In this document: piece by piece, positions 44,046-56,563 of the stretch
Layout: each line of letters opens with the position of its first letter
Position numbering within the stretch: position 1 is the first letter of the stretch
Assembly (NCBI RefSeq): GCF_022539505.1
Contig: NC_061508.1
Coordinates: 266,420,736 to 266,484,735, forward strand
Length of the DNA: 64,000 nt
Reading direction: 5' to 3'
Origin: Lolium rigidum
Taxonomy: Eukaryota; Streptophyta; Magnoliopsida; Poales; Poaceae
The notes under the pieces: generated by a model
Seen by the model: the letters and a program-made list of their open reading frames with translations, nothing else
What the model was told of the DNA's origin: nothing
Databases searched by the model: none
Position numbers and translations under genes: made by a program

Positions 44046-47000
44046 TGTAACATCCCAAAAATTTCAAAACAAACGAAATGAATTTTCCTAGTTCCAAATT
44101 TTGGAACCAACAAAAACTTTTATTAAATTAAGTTGATACCTAGAGATCTTGTTTACTTCTTGTGCTATTGCCATGATTCCTTGTTTAATTAGTTTTGAAA
44201 TATTCTTAAACCCTAAACCTCACACCCATTTTTACCCTCCAAATTAAAATAAAATAAAAAGAATTTAAATAAGAAAGAGACATATGTGCCTATGGCTATT
44301 TTTATAAAACTTTACCCTAGGCCTTTCCACTTTATTTAGAGGTTTGGAAAACCTTCATAAACCTTATATAGTACTTCTCAAAACCAATCCAAAGTGAAAC
44401 AAAAGATTTTAAAAAGAAAGTAATAATGCCATAGAGGCATATGAGAGTAAAATGCAAATTTGTGAATTTGAGAATCTTGACCCTAGGACTTGATGTGAAT
44501 GGTTGGATCACTCCTATATACCATTTCAACACTCAACAACATCAAATGGGCCAAGAACAATCAAATTAAAAATCAAATGCAACATATGCATGGAGGCATA
44601 TGTGGCACTTAGCCATTTTATCAAATCTTGTCCTATGCACTCCTACTTTGCCCAAATGGTGTGAAACCATCTCTAGACCTAATCTAATACTAAATAAACC
44701 CTAAACCATGCCTAAGTGAAGCAAAGAAAAAGAAAATAAGAAACTAAAGAAAAATGCACTTCATCACATATGTGGCTATGGCCAATTTTGCAAATCTTTA
44801 ACCTAGACCCTTTTGGCTTGCACCATTGGTTGTAAATGGTTAATAAACGCTTATTAACACTTTTGGAATCAAAGAAACTCAAATCAAATCAAATTTGAAA
44901 TCAAAATGAGCTCACATGCACTAATGGTCAAAATTGACAATTTTAATATCATACCTACTTTGAGCCCTTTTATTCAGAAATTCTTAAACCAAACCCTAAC
45001 AAATCTTTGCACATCATCCAAGACCTCATCAAGATGAACAACTTTGGTGTTGACCACTTTGACCAGATCATTGACCATTGCTCAAAATAGTCAAGCCAAG
45101 ATGCTATGTTGAAACAGATTCTAGATTCCCTCAAAATTTAGGATTTTCACAAATCCATTCCAAATCTCAAACCAATGCCATACATGGCTGCCCAACATCA
45201 TTTAGAACCCATCCATCACAAAAATTGGTCAAAAGTCATCACACATGAGACCATAGCAAAGAATCAATTCAATGCCATAGAGTACAAATTAACACTATTC
45301 AACCACTATTCCACCACTATTCACCACCTCACCCTCTCTCTCTTGTGATCATCACTAGTGTATTGTACCTCTGAATGACCTCACCTAGTGTGCATGGTCA
45401 CTTCACACCATCACCATGCCCAAATTCATGTCATATGTCACATACACTTTGACAAATATTAGATGTACATATTCTAGACCCCTCTCCACTTGCTCACCTT
45501 GTCAATTCACCTGGACTCACCCCACTTGACCAAGCCATGGACCCAGGGATAAAGATATGGCACAAAAAAAAATGTCAAGACATGACCATGCCACTCCAAA
45601 TGACATCACATGCCAACCCTTGTCCTCCTCCCTCTCTAGTCACCCTCACCTTGTCAAATAAGCTTCACTCACCTCACTGACCCCCACCATGCCAAGGTTG
45701 ACCTCAGGAGAAGCATAGCATAGCCCATGTCACACCATGCCCCTCACATGCTCACCACCATGCACCCACATGCCCTGGCCCTTTTCCCTCCCTCTCACCA
45801 TGTCATCTACAGTCCCCTGGACCCTAGACACCTGCCGGACATGGTCCTTGGTGAAGGAGACCAAGTGGTTGACCAAAACAAGCATGCCATTGCTCATGAT
45901 CACCAACCCGTGGCCACCCATGTCCCTCTTCGTGCACACTCCATCTCAGCCTCTATCCCTGCGCCACCCACTTCCTCTCACTCCCACACACACGCCAGAC
46001 ATGCCCCTTGGACCCGCCAGTGCACCGAGACGACGCCACGACGCGACGCCCGAGAGGACGCCGACGTCGGCCTCGTACCCGTGCGCCCGCACACGACGCC
46101 ATCCAGCCGGCCATCGCTCACGCGTCACCACCTACCCAGTACCTCTCATGCGGACACCAAAGCCACGCCGGAGTCGACCGCACACGACGTGCACCGTGAC
46201 GTCGCCCGCCATGGCCTCCACGCCGCGTTCCCGCCCCTGGACGCTATATAAACCCCTCCGCTCGCCTTGGACGGCACCACCACACCTAGAAACATCCTCC
46301 TCTCCCTCCTAGAGCCTCTCCTCCTCCCTCTTTACCTCTCCACGGCGCCAAAGCTCGCCGGCGTGCACCCGGCGGCCACACCCAAAGCCGCCCCGATTTT
46401 TGCCACCATAGCCTCCAACACCTATACCAAAGTTGTAGCCCTTGGAAAGCCCTTTCCAACTCACCCAACCCCGCCTTAATCCGAGCTCCGAGGCGAAAGT
46501 TACGGCCCCCGCAAGGTTGCAGAATCGCGAGGTACACGCGAACCAGCACCGTCCGATCCCGATCCGACGCGCTGTGTGCTCTGCCCGCACCCGACGTGCA
46601 TGCGCCATGCATGCGTGGCCCGGGCTGCAGCTGGGCCGGCCCAACTTCTTCCCGCCCTCGTTTGAAATTTGAATTCCGTTTTATTCTTTTTCTGTAAATT
46701 GCATACTCGGTGCAGTACTAGAAGTTAAATAGTTTCAAATATACAAATCCAATTTTAGTAATTCAAAATGTTCCAGAAAGCTTATGAAATTCTCCATCCA
46801 ACCCCACTGGTTTCAACCTCTTATCTTGTGTAGAAATTGAATAGCAAAAATAACAAGACAAGGACTTTTCTGCCTTAGAATAATTATTAAAAATCAACCA
46901 AAAATGCTTTTGAGTTAATTCCAACTCCTATAAATCACATTACACTTGTACTAATTGTTTATGCAAAAATATTCCATGCTTACTTTGAATGATCATGGCC

Positions 47001-49210
47001 TAGCTTAATTAAACGACTATATGACTATTTCTAGTCAAAGATATTGTCCAAAACTATTATTAAATCATATGGGAGTTTTTCTCTCACTTAAATCTTGTCA
47101 TGAACAATTCAAAATGAGGTAGAGACTCTGGTCATGTAGGTCTCATATGAATTGTTGATGATATTAAATCACCTCAATAGTAGTTTTTAACTTAGTTACA
47201 ACTATGTGTTAAATCATATGAGAGGTATCCCTCTCATTTAAATCTTGTTCTCAAGTAATTCAACATGAGGTAGTGACCATGGTCTATATAATCTCATAGT
47301 GAGTTATTTGGTGACATTAAATCACTACCATGTTAGTATTAAATTGCATGAGGTATGGAACCTCATTTAAATCATTTTCTCAAATGATAAGTATGAAGAG
47401 GTTGACTTTGGTCAACCTAGGTCATATATTATTCATAAGAGAAATTAAATCTTAATAAGATAATGAGAGGAGAATATTTCTCTAAATAATTAAAAGTAAC
47501 ACCTAAGTTAGTATGAGATGAAATTATTTTTCTTAAATAATAAGAAAAACACATCCACCAACTTAATAATAATGTGTGATGCTAGTTTAAGTTGTGTGAC
47601 TCATGTGTGTGCTTAGTTTTAGTACATAAGTTTGGTATGATGATTGTATACCCCGTATTCGTATTTTAGACGCTAGTACCAAGGAGTATCCAGAGGAGGA
47701 GGAGGTCTACTTCCAAGGAGAAGAAGACCACTTTGACCAATTCCCCAACCAAGGCAAGATAATACTCTTGCAAAGTGCAAAGCTCACCATGAGCAAGGCA
47801 TTACCCCATTTACTTTATGCTTATGATCCTATTTCCCAGTTTATACTTTACAAGCTTAATTTACTTTTGTTTTATCAAAGTACTTTTTGATTCATGATTC
47901 ACTTGGTTAGTATTGGATTAGTACAAGAGTATCAAAGTTAGCCTAGAAGCAAAGCAAAATACTTAGCACCCCTCATACATAGATGCTAGTGCTAAATTAA
48001 AAGTGACTACTCTAGTTGGGAACTTGTGAAATGAAATGACTTTGAAAACCTTGGAATGATGAGTCATTCTATTGAAAGATTTTGAAGGTGAACATGACCG
48101 GTGAATGACTTGGTGAATTTTACAAAACTGATGGTTGGGTTCGGATGCGATACCATTCCAATTTTACAAGTACCCCCACAATACCTGAATTTGGGTAAGG
48201 CTTAGCTGGAAATTTATGTGTCTTAGTATGGGTTCCCTCTAAAACAAGCGTCATCGGGGTTATGCCGGAGGCTGCCTCTACAACAAAAGGAATGATGTGA
48301 AATGACGTGAAATGAGGTGAATGTCCGGCCCAAGCCCCGTGCAGTTCCCAGGCTGACTGTCTGTCTTCACTGGGAGGCCAAGCTCATGGGGAGAGGTGCC
48401 TATACTAGGGTATGTAAATGAAAGGTTAGGATTGGTAGTTCGCGCATCTGCGTACGATAAATCAGGGCCAGCTTACCCTCGACGAACTATTGCAATTGTT
48501 GTGGCACAAGTGTACAACCTCTCGCAGAGTTTAACCTATTCGAATAGCCGCGTCCGCGGTCATGGACAGTTGGAAAGGCCATACTGCTCCGTCATCAGAA
48601 CTTTTCTAAAAATATGAATGGTGAATGGTGACTTGAATTGAAAGGTGATTGTGACTTTGAATCACAACTGAGTTGTGGGAATGACACTAATGTTCCCACT
48701 TGAGTAAGTTAGGCAAATGAAGAGGTTTTGTTTACTAAAGTGCTTATGAAATAAAACTGGCTTTATGCAAATGAAACTAGAGCTTAGAACCCCCTTACTA
48801 TAGTTGATAGTATTTACATTAGTATTAGTTTGCGAGTACTTTAAAGTACTCACGGCTGTGTCCCTGGCTATTCAAATGGCCAGACTATGAAGAGGAGTAC
48901 CAGAACCCGGAAGAAGGACAGCAGGACGTCTACGACAACTAGGACCACTCCTGACGTCAACAGCTGCCTGTGGAATAGATGGACCACGACCGCTACTACT
49001 TCGCTTCCGCTATGTGTTTTGTAATAGGATCTCTAGATCCACCATGTTGTATTAAGACTGGGTCATGTGATCCTTTGTTGTAAGACGATTATGTGTTGTA
49101 ATGAATGATGTGTTGTGATATCAATCTATTATGTCTCGCAAAAACAATATTCCTGGGATTGCGATGAATGGCATAATAGGCATCTGGACTTAAAAATCCG
49201 GGTGCTGACA
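44046..49210 (+). repeat. 3' LTR (5165 bp)
   Basis: Nearly identical to 36619-41781, with the TATA box at 46245-46252 and the palindrome at 48834-48851. It ends GGGTGCTGACA, one transition from the 5' copy. Confidence 0.93.
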
Positions 49211-49339
49211 GCCTTCGACGACGAGGAGGACACAACTTCCTTCGACACGTCGAAGGGCACCGGCTCTTCGGAGGAGGTGACGAGCCGGAAGCGTCACCGT
49301 GAGGACGATGAGGCGGGGCCATCTAGGAAGAAGAAGTAG
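49211..49339 (+). pseudogene. Acidic ORF, 3' part, downstream of the retrotransposon
   Basis: After the duplicated target bases the frame reads D-D-E-E-D-T-T-S-F-D-T-S-K-G-T-G-S-S-E-E and ends in a basic nuclear-localisation-like tail (R-K-R-H-R-E-D-D-E-A, S-R-K-K-K) before TAG. Phase and composition match the part that ends at 36618. Without the insert the ORF would be about 143 codons. Confidence 0.65.
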
Positions 49340-49772
49340 TTTAATTTTGTTTCAAAGTTTTTATATGTATTTTTATGGTTTTTCGAAGTTTTATATGTAA
49401 TTTATCTATGTTGCACCACATAGTTTGTTCAAAGCTTTCGTTCGATGAGGGTATTGCCGTAGAACTATAAATTTCTTCTAAAAATTTCCCCCCAAACGCA
49501 CATGTGCCGTATCTCGGAAAGACGATGCGACGAGGACGACGATCGGCCTTTGTCGCTGACAAGTCGGGGCCACCAGACGATTCCCGCGCTTTTCTCTCGT
49601 CCGGAGTCCCCGAGCGCTCCGGGGGGGGTTGACATGGGCTCGCCGGATGGATGAAAGGCCAAATCCAGGCGAAAACGAGGATCCAGGGACGCAACTGGAC
49701 CATTTTCATCCATCCGGATGAAAAAAGGGGTCCTGAGGATCTTCCCAGGAAGACGGCTGGAGATGCTCTAAC
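49340..49772. mobile_element. 3' non-coding part of the interrupted DNA-transposon-like unit
   Basis: AT-rich sequence, then a GC-rich block ending GGCTGGAGATGCTCTAA at about 49755-49771. The complement, TTAGAGCATCTCCAGCC, is a terminal sequence seen in many grass PIF/Harbinger-like elements. The opposite end was not found on the left (removed or obscured near 36175), so the class is tentative. Confidence 0.4.
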
Positions 49773-51359
49773 GGGTGGGACGATAGATGCATTCTAAAGA
49801 TATGCGACATGTACGGTTCAAAATTCATCTCATAACTTCAACTAATCAGATTTAGTTTCATCTTCAAGCAACCATCCACTACCACTCTACGTCTCTACCA
49901 GCCATATCATGTTGCACACCATCTGATATACGTTGTCTCGAGTGCCCAACATGCAGAATAACATGCAGAACTCGTGCTTCTTAGTTTCTTGTCCATCAGA
50001 GATGTGGTGCCTCCTGATAGTGATAGCCAATGACAACATTTCCACGAGCTATGCATCAAGTGGGGGTACGCGAACCTTTCAAAAAGCCACTCACCAACTT
50101 TCAACCAATTGCCTGTTCGGACTCCAAAGTATATGTTGGCGCGAGCCGGAACATCTCGCAATCCGCATTCATCTCCAATTTTAGCATGCTAATCAACTGG
50201 CGACACGACGAATCGGAATTGACCAGGAAGAACAATCCGAAAGCTGCAGCAAAATATTACCTTTCCCGAATTGTCCGATGGTAACGCCATCACAAAATTC
50301 TGTGTAGTCAAAGATTCAGCATGCAGGCTGCAGCTGCAGTAAACAATGCCTTGGGCCAACTCGATGCCCGGTCGGACACAAGCTGCCACGAACATATCAA
50401 TAGCCTCATCAACAAGGCATATTCTCTACGCAGTAGCATATGGAAGGAGAAGACGAAGACCTTGCGTATCGCTGTCAGTTCGCAACTTTTTGAATGGCAA
50501 CATGGTAGATGCGTTGTGTCATGAGAAATACCAACGGACGATGTTTCCATGAAACCATGAGAAAAAATAGGCAGCTCATTTACATTTTTAAAAACTTTGA
50601 AACCTCAGAGTTTCATCTGCCTCTACCTAAGGAAAAAAAAAACTGCCCAATTGAGCGAAAGAAAAGGGGTGAATCTCATGCCATGATAATTTTCATAGAG
50701 CAACTTTTAATTTATTTTTAAAATCTGGTTTTCTGAAGTAGTGCATACAACTACACATGCACTTCAAAATTTGGCCAAAAACACCTCAAACCTTCTTAGA
50801 GATGAGCGCGGTCATGAGGCCTTATAGACAGTGATGCATATAAACCAGTGATGCATACAAACCATATATTCAAGCATTACACCCAGCCTCTGCATAACTA
50901 AGATCTCCATAAAAAATATAAACAATGTATGAATTTTTCTCATTTTAGACTATGCAATGAGAGGAAAACACAAATATATATCACGTGCAAAGACAGTTTT
51001 ATTTTACATTCTCAAGATCTCTATCAAAAATATGAGATGTAGATCTGCAATCCCTCCTACACAATGAAGTTTTGAGGCTCAACATTGTTAGTGTGAGAAG
51101 TCTTAGGGAAGCTTTTTCGTGAGGATTAGAAATGACTTGCATACACACCGTATGAAACAAAGAAGGGAAATCCGCCTGAAAATAGCATCAAGATTCAAAC
51201 TAGGCGTGAACAATAGGTACTTCTTGATACTATTCGCAAGAACTTCAGATTTGATTTTCCTGGTACGGACATTGTTCTGATGTCATCTAGTGCACCACAA
51301 ATTCATTCGTCCCAATTTAATGCATTATTCCATGTTTCCTCAATGGTCTTGCTTTTCTT
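49773..51359. other. Unassigned region, possible decayed gene fragment
   Basis: On the minus strand, 50550 to 49907 gives frames with an ordinary protein composition, for example D-M-F-V-A-A-C-V-R-P-G-I-E-L-A-Q and F-R-I-V-L-P-G-Q-F-R-F-V-V-S-P-V-D, broken by stops. I do not recognise the family. The rest (50560-51359) is AT-rich with nothing identified. Confidence 0.3.
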
Positions 51360-51905
51360 TTGGCGAAAATGCAAATAAAAGATTGTATTTTGATGCATTG
51401 TAAAAAAGAAGGCTATATATACAAGATCTAAAAAGATCAACACCACACCATACAACTCAACCCAAAACCTAGTCTAGGGGAGAAGTTGACCAAGGCTCCG
51501 TGCTCCAGCGTTCACTCACGCTTGCACTTTGGTTCTGATTGTGTCGAACATGGAGGTCACTAAGGGACGTGCATTTTCAAAGAATGATATGTTCCGGTGC
51601 TTCCAGAACCACCATACCGTGAGCATGATCAACGATGAGGTGCCCATGCGCAGCTGGCGAGGGGTGGCTCGCATCACCAACGACAACCAATCCGGAAAGT
51701 CACCCACAACCGTTGGAAGGCCTAAGGTGGATCGAATCCACGACAATATCTCATACCGGATCATCTTCAAAAAGGGGCAACCATTAGTAATGTGTGTCGT
51801 AGCCTCCTCGGATTACTCGCACATCAGCCAGCTCGTCATATGCGGGATACCATGTCGCGGTAGCCGCTCATCCATCCAACATTTGTCTAAAAAACCAACC
51901 AGATG
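51360..51905 (-). pseudogene. LINE remnant (C-terminus of reverse transcriptase ORF)
   Basis: Minus-strand reading: W-F-F-R-Q-M-L-D-E-R, E-E-A-T-T-H-I-T-N-G-C-P-F (zf-RVT-like), then E-I-L-S-W-I-R-S-T, G-T-S-S-L-I-M-L-T-V-W-W-F-W-K-H-R-N, the standard C-terminal end of grass LINE ORF2. A 3' UTR down to about 51365 reads T-rich, as these tails do. Stops interrupt it; it is a dead fragment. Confidence 0.75.
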
Positions 51906-52446
51906 AAGAATCTCATCCTAGGGGGCGTGCAGGATCTCCAGTTCAACCTCCATGAACTTAATAGTCTTAGCTATATTTCTAATGAGCTAGAGCAACAAAT
52001 ATTTCTAAATCGTTGCTAGAACCATCCGATATTATTAGACTGTGAATTATTTTTTTGCTGAAACACGAGATAAGAACAACCGCGAGCATACATATCTCAT
52101 TACCATGGTGTAACAAAATGTCACATCCCTTACTGAAACAGCAGCAACGCATCCTTGTGAAGGCCCAGTACACTTAAGGAGCCTCCAAGTACAACGGTAC
52201 GTTATTCCAACTTTTTCTAGCTAAGTACCGTGTGATGCGGCTAACGTGCATCTTAAGCACGCATGCTACTGGTAAGCTCGAGCTTGATTGCCTTTCGAGC
52301 TGAACATGGCTGACCCATCAGTTTGGTAGACCAGACATGAATCCAGTACATTTATTCTAGCTAGCTACGTATAGGTCCGTGCGATGCAGCAAATACGAGT
52401 ACTATAGGCTCAAGCTTTGACTTGGCTGATCGGTCAGTGAGACAGA
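51906..52446. other. 3' flank of the FT-like gene
   Basis: Non-coding. The part nearest 52446 should be the gene's 3' UTR. Two loosely similar phrases with tctagctag... and ...gtgcgatgc... at about 52210 and 52355 suggest a small old duplication. Nothing else is recognised. Confidence 0.35.
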
Positions 52447-54611
52447 TCAGGTGAACCTTCTCCCACCGGTGCCCGTCGGGCGCTGGCAGTTGAAGTACAT
52501 GGCGGCGACGGGCTTGCCGAGGTTGAAGCGGCGTGCGAAGCTGCGCGAGTTGAAGTTCTGGCGCACTTGCGGCGCAAACACTGTTCCACGCCCAAGCTGC
52601 TGATACAGCACCAGCACGATGCGGTGGATGCCCATGGTGGGGCTTGGGCTCTCGTATGGCACGATCTCTCGTCCTGCAATTTGATCCAAAGAATAGAGAT
52701 AAGATAAGATAACAATACGACTTTTCTGTTCTTTCTGCAGACCAGTGATTTGCAGGAAGGTGGGAGGTGAGGACAATAACGACTGTAGACCATACTTAGG
52801 TTCCGTTGAAGTCATGTACTCGTATATGATTGTATAATTTTGTTCACTCTTTAGAGCTATCAATTATAAGCAGAAACTGTGTTTTGCTTACCCTATTTAA
52901 CATGGCTGAATAGTTTGGTTCATGACTTCTACTGAAAGAAATAAACCTCCTTTGACAGTCTATCATAAAATATCAGATTTGAATTTTTTTTCATTTTACA
53001 ACGCAATATTTCATGAAACCACAGTTTTACAATTTTCACCTAATTCATGTCGATTTCAGAATAGAGGTTGTGGTACAGCTTATGCAGATGTTCTTTGTTT
53101 GAGCATTTTTTGAGATTTTAGATACATGCCAAGTTAGCAACAATATATATGTGTACTTGGCAAAGTCACGTCATACTAAATATGTACAACTAGAACAATG
53201 TTGACCCAAAATTAAGTAAATTTTTCGAAGCAACATGAAGACGTCCGCAAATATGGCAATATGAAATAAATAAGATTCCTATAAATATTCTGTAAGTATG
53301 ATGCAACATTTTTTTCACACTTGGAAACTTGACTGGCTATATACAACATCATTACGCACGTTGAAGGGAAACATGCATAAGTAGCTTTGAGAAGTACTTT
53401 GCAATAATAATAAAATTATTTGTAGCGTTACGTAATATAACAAATTATAAATCCTGATTACTAAAATTAAAACTCCCTCCAATCAATAAAGGTGTCATGA
53501 TTTTAGATTAAATTTAAATTACACGACACTTATTATGGATCGTGGGAGTACATGTTCACATTTAATAGAAGTTTGAAGTCACTTGTAGTTAATCCAAACA
53601 TTCCAACATTTTCATTCAACACTATATAGCACATTACAGGTACTTACTATTTTACAAGCTTGTTAAAATGTAGTCTATAATTTACTGTATTAGACATGAA
53701 GTAGAAAACAACAATCCCAAACGAAGCACTAAGTATAAGCTGGTGCATGAATATGAAGTAGCACCAAAGAAACGGTATCTAATAAGAATCTTTGGGTAGA
53801 AACCTGAACGAGATCTGATTCTGCAATTAATCTTCATGTTCTCATCGCATGGAGGGAATGCTCCATATTAGTTTAATTTTTAGGAGGTTTACATGAATGC
53901 TATCTATTATAGCTGTGTATGATTGAATATTACGCACGGTGTTATATGTACTCACCAAAGCTATCATCTGTTGATGCTGGGACATCAGTCACCATCCTGA
54001 ATATCAAATAAAAATACAGTATTTAGAGCAGTTCATCAATATCGTTAATAGTGAAAAACAAACACGAATGTGTAGAAATGACAAGACATTCTAGAGCTAT
54101 GGCTTACCAATGCAGGTACTCCCTCAACGTTGGGTTGCTGGGATTAGGCGCATCAGGATCTATCATAACCTAATTGATTTACAATTACACAAGCACATGG
54201 TCAAAATGTTAGGAGATACAAAATAACCTGGTTATATTTTTGGCTGGGGTCCCAACAAACAAGTTCAGGCAAAGAGGTAGCAATGAGCTAGCTAGGCCAA
54301 GCATAGCTTGGCTGAGTCAAGCTATTGATTTCCCAAGCTCTCTGGAGTTCACACCATCGCCATACACATATGGCAACCATCAATGGAGTAATCTTTCAGG
54401 TGCAAAGTGATGGGCTTACTAGGGTATAGGCCACTCGAAAATCGTCACCTCCGATCTCAACTCTTGGTTTCAGAGTGACCGCCGGTGAGCGAAACTCCAT
54501 CCCGTTAAACACAGGCCTCCCATCATACATCACAGTTAGTGGCACTGAGCTGGCGAATGGGTCTAGAACATCTCCAACTATATGCGCCCTTGTCAAGGAG
54601 TCGTTAGACAT
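52447..54611 (-). CDS. FTL9: FT-like PEBP family protein, FTL9-type, four exons
   Basis: Exons on the minus strand: 54420-54611, 54108-54169, 53956-53996 and 52447-52673, all with GT/AG borders. The middle exons are exactly 62 and 41 bp, the canonical FT sizes. The product is 173 residues. FT-type motifs: [17 protein letters not shown] (Tyr at the FT-specific Tyr85 position), G-I-H-R. In the segment-B loop it reads [15 protein letters not shown]: Gln140 is kept, but Tyr134 is Phe and the Gly-Trp pair (137-138) is Gln-Val. FT proteins move from leaf to shoot tip and join FD/14-3-3 complexes to trigger flowering; grass FTL9 is reported to act in short-day responses and to compete with FT1. N-terminus ([10 protein letters not shown]) and C-terminus (T-G-T-G-G-R-R-F-T) match the FTL9 group as recalled. 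It appears intact. A TATA box lies 78 bp upstream. Confidence 0.92.
53473..53548. repeat. Small Stowaway MITE in intron 3 of the FT-like gene
   Basis: CTCCCTCCAATC...GGATCGTGGGAG with extended inverted pairing (AATAAAGGTGTC / GACACTTATT). A TA follows on the right side; the left flank is AA, so the duplication is imperfect. 76 bp. Confidence 0.75.
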
Positions 54612-54688
54612 GGTATATAGGAGTCTCAGAGCAAGTGTATACCCTATGAAACTACAAAAGCCTGGGGAGGTTGCAACGATTTAGGGGC

Positions 54689-54696
54689 TATTTATA
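54689..54696 (-). promoter_or_regulatory. TATA box of the FT-like gene
   Basis: TATAAATA on the minus strand, about 78 bp upstream of the ATG at 54609-54611, in the context aattataaatagcccc. Spacing fits a short 5' UTR. Confidence 0.7.
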
Positions 54697-56563
54697 ATTT
54701 CCGAGAGGGCTCTAATATTGCACACGTGTGATTCCCCTTCTGATAATTGGAATATAAATGCATTGATCTTTTTTTCCCATAAGATGCCCTTCTACTTGCT
54801 GTTTGATAGCATTTTATGCAGTATTCTATCGTGATGGTAATGTTTTTAGCATCATCTCTCTTTCTCGCGATGAGAGCATATGTAACAAATGTTTGGGAAT
54901 ATATACTTTCCATATCAGTTATGCGCAATTAGAAATCTCGGTTCTTTCATGCATCATATTCCAAGCGGAGACATATGGAAGACCTCTACTTCTGACTTTT
55001 CTTGGAATTATCTATGTGTTAGGCAATTGGCTATATCTCTTTTGTCAGTTGGCTACAGTGTCGACCAGTCAGCTGGCTTGATATACCAGTATGCGTCAAA
55101 TATACATCAATACAGTCGTGCAAAATATGTAAGGACTCTTGCTTTTTTTATGGCACAAACACTTCTACAGGTTCGCAAATATGTACATATATGGTGTAGA
55201 AGCGTGGTACTTCTATGCTCTGAGACCTCATATTCAAGTGTAGAATATGAAAAATAAATGTGGTGTGCAGAAGTCGAATTAAAAAATTGTGTGAAAGTTT
55301 AAATATATCAATACAATGCTAATGTATTATTTTTTAGCGTATCAATTTCTTCTTAAAAGTAGAGGCGTCAACTAATCTAGCATGTTCATACATACACTAG
55401 CTATATGTGAAAAATATTTGTTCAAAAAGAATGTGAAAAAAATGTAGTTCATTAATTTTATGAATCTTACATATCACATGAAATTGATAATGTTTAGCTC
55501 CTACTTATGTAAAGTTAGAACAGTCACTGTTGTTGAGAATAGATTTCGTGACATATGTGCCCATGAGCACATACACTTTTGGAAATGGCTTGTGTTTGTC
55601 GATGCTTCAATGTCTCTTCGAATAATTCTTCATTTTTTTATACAAAAAACTCAAAAATTAAACATTAATTGGTTGACCTTGAGTTATTCTAAACATTTTA
55701 GTACTTTTGCTGATCTCCTAAGCTTCAAGCTTATACATGGGGTTTTAGAGGATCCTCTGTGGCAAAGTGAAACATGCCCTCTCAAGCATAAATAATTTGA
55801 ACTCGCAAGCATAAATTCGAACGGATAAGAAAAAATAAATAGTCATCGTTGAAATTGGGTGTTCACAAACCTTATAATTAACAATTTGTAGCAAATGTGA
55901 AGTTCTTTAGCTCGGCAGAGATTTATTGAACGCATGGTTATCTTGTTCCGTTGCTTGTGGATGATGTACCAATCATATATATTATCGAAGGTTACTGTTG
56001 CATATTCTTTATGCTTTGGAATCTATGATAGATGTGATTACTGGTGATATGCCTGTATGATTGAAGTCATGCAAAACCTCACTCGAAATAACCAAGGAAC
56101 CTACTCTCCATGAAAGGTTATTTTCGCTCATGCATGTTGTGTGTTCTGTTATGAGGCTAGGCCCTATCTGCAAAAGTGCTTTAGTTTGGATAGAGACGTT
56201 GATATGGTAGGTAAATCAAGGCGTTCCGTGTCAATATAGCTCTGCTTTTTTTATGTTGGATATATCTAATTCTCTTCATCGTATAATGTGAAGACTAAAA
56301 ATGTTTGCTACTACCTCTCGCTTCACTGAAAAAAAGGTGTTTCTCACTGTTTTCGAAAAATATAGTCCTCCTGCCATTTGATTGGAGAAAAATAAAGGTT
56401 ATTTACAACGAGACGAGATGAAAAAGAGGGCTGATGGTGTCACCCTTCCCTCCCACCTGCCACTACACCGCTCATAGTGCCACCGCACCGATCATCCATC
56501 CTTCTCACCTTGCAATGTCCTAGCCATTCTCTCCGTCATCGAAAACAACGTAAACCTAACTTT
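54697..56563. other. Upstream region of the FT-like gene, nothing else recognised
   Basis: AT-rich sequence of about 1.9 kb. Short frames (54803-55081, 54889-55257, 55460-55795) have no recognisable domain. It should include the distal promoter of the FT-like gene. Confidence 0.4.

Larger units (their letters stand above)
36619..49210 (+). mobile_element. Complete gag-only LTR retrotransposon with 5.16-kb LTRs
   Basis: 12.59 kb: 5' LTR 36619-41781, primer site 41785, gag region, polypurine tract, 3' LTR 44046-49210. LTRs make up 82% of its length; the interior is only 2264 bp and codes for gag-type proteins, all now broken. By-eye comparison of the LTRs gave about 42 substitutions in 5.16 kb (about 0.8%). 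Flanks are ACCTT (36614-36618) and GCCTT (49211-49215), a target duplication with one mismatch; the host ORF is continuous across it. It resembles the TR-GAG class, and the LTR size recalls LARD elements of Triticeae, but the interior here is clearly gag-derived. Confidence 0.92.

Noticed and set aside
49907..50550. Possible host gene on the minus strand
   Set aside because: Frames have protein-like composition but contain stops, and I could not match a family or splice model; left as unassigned.
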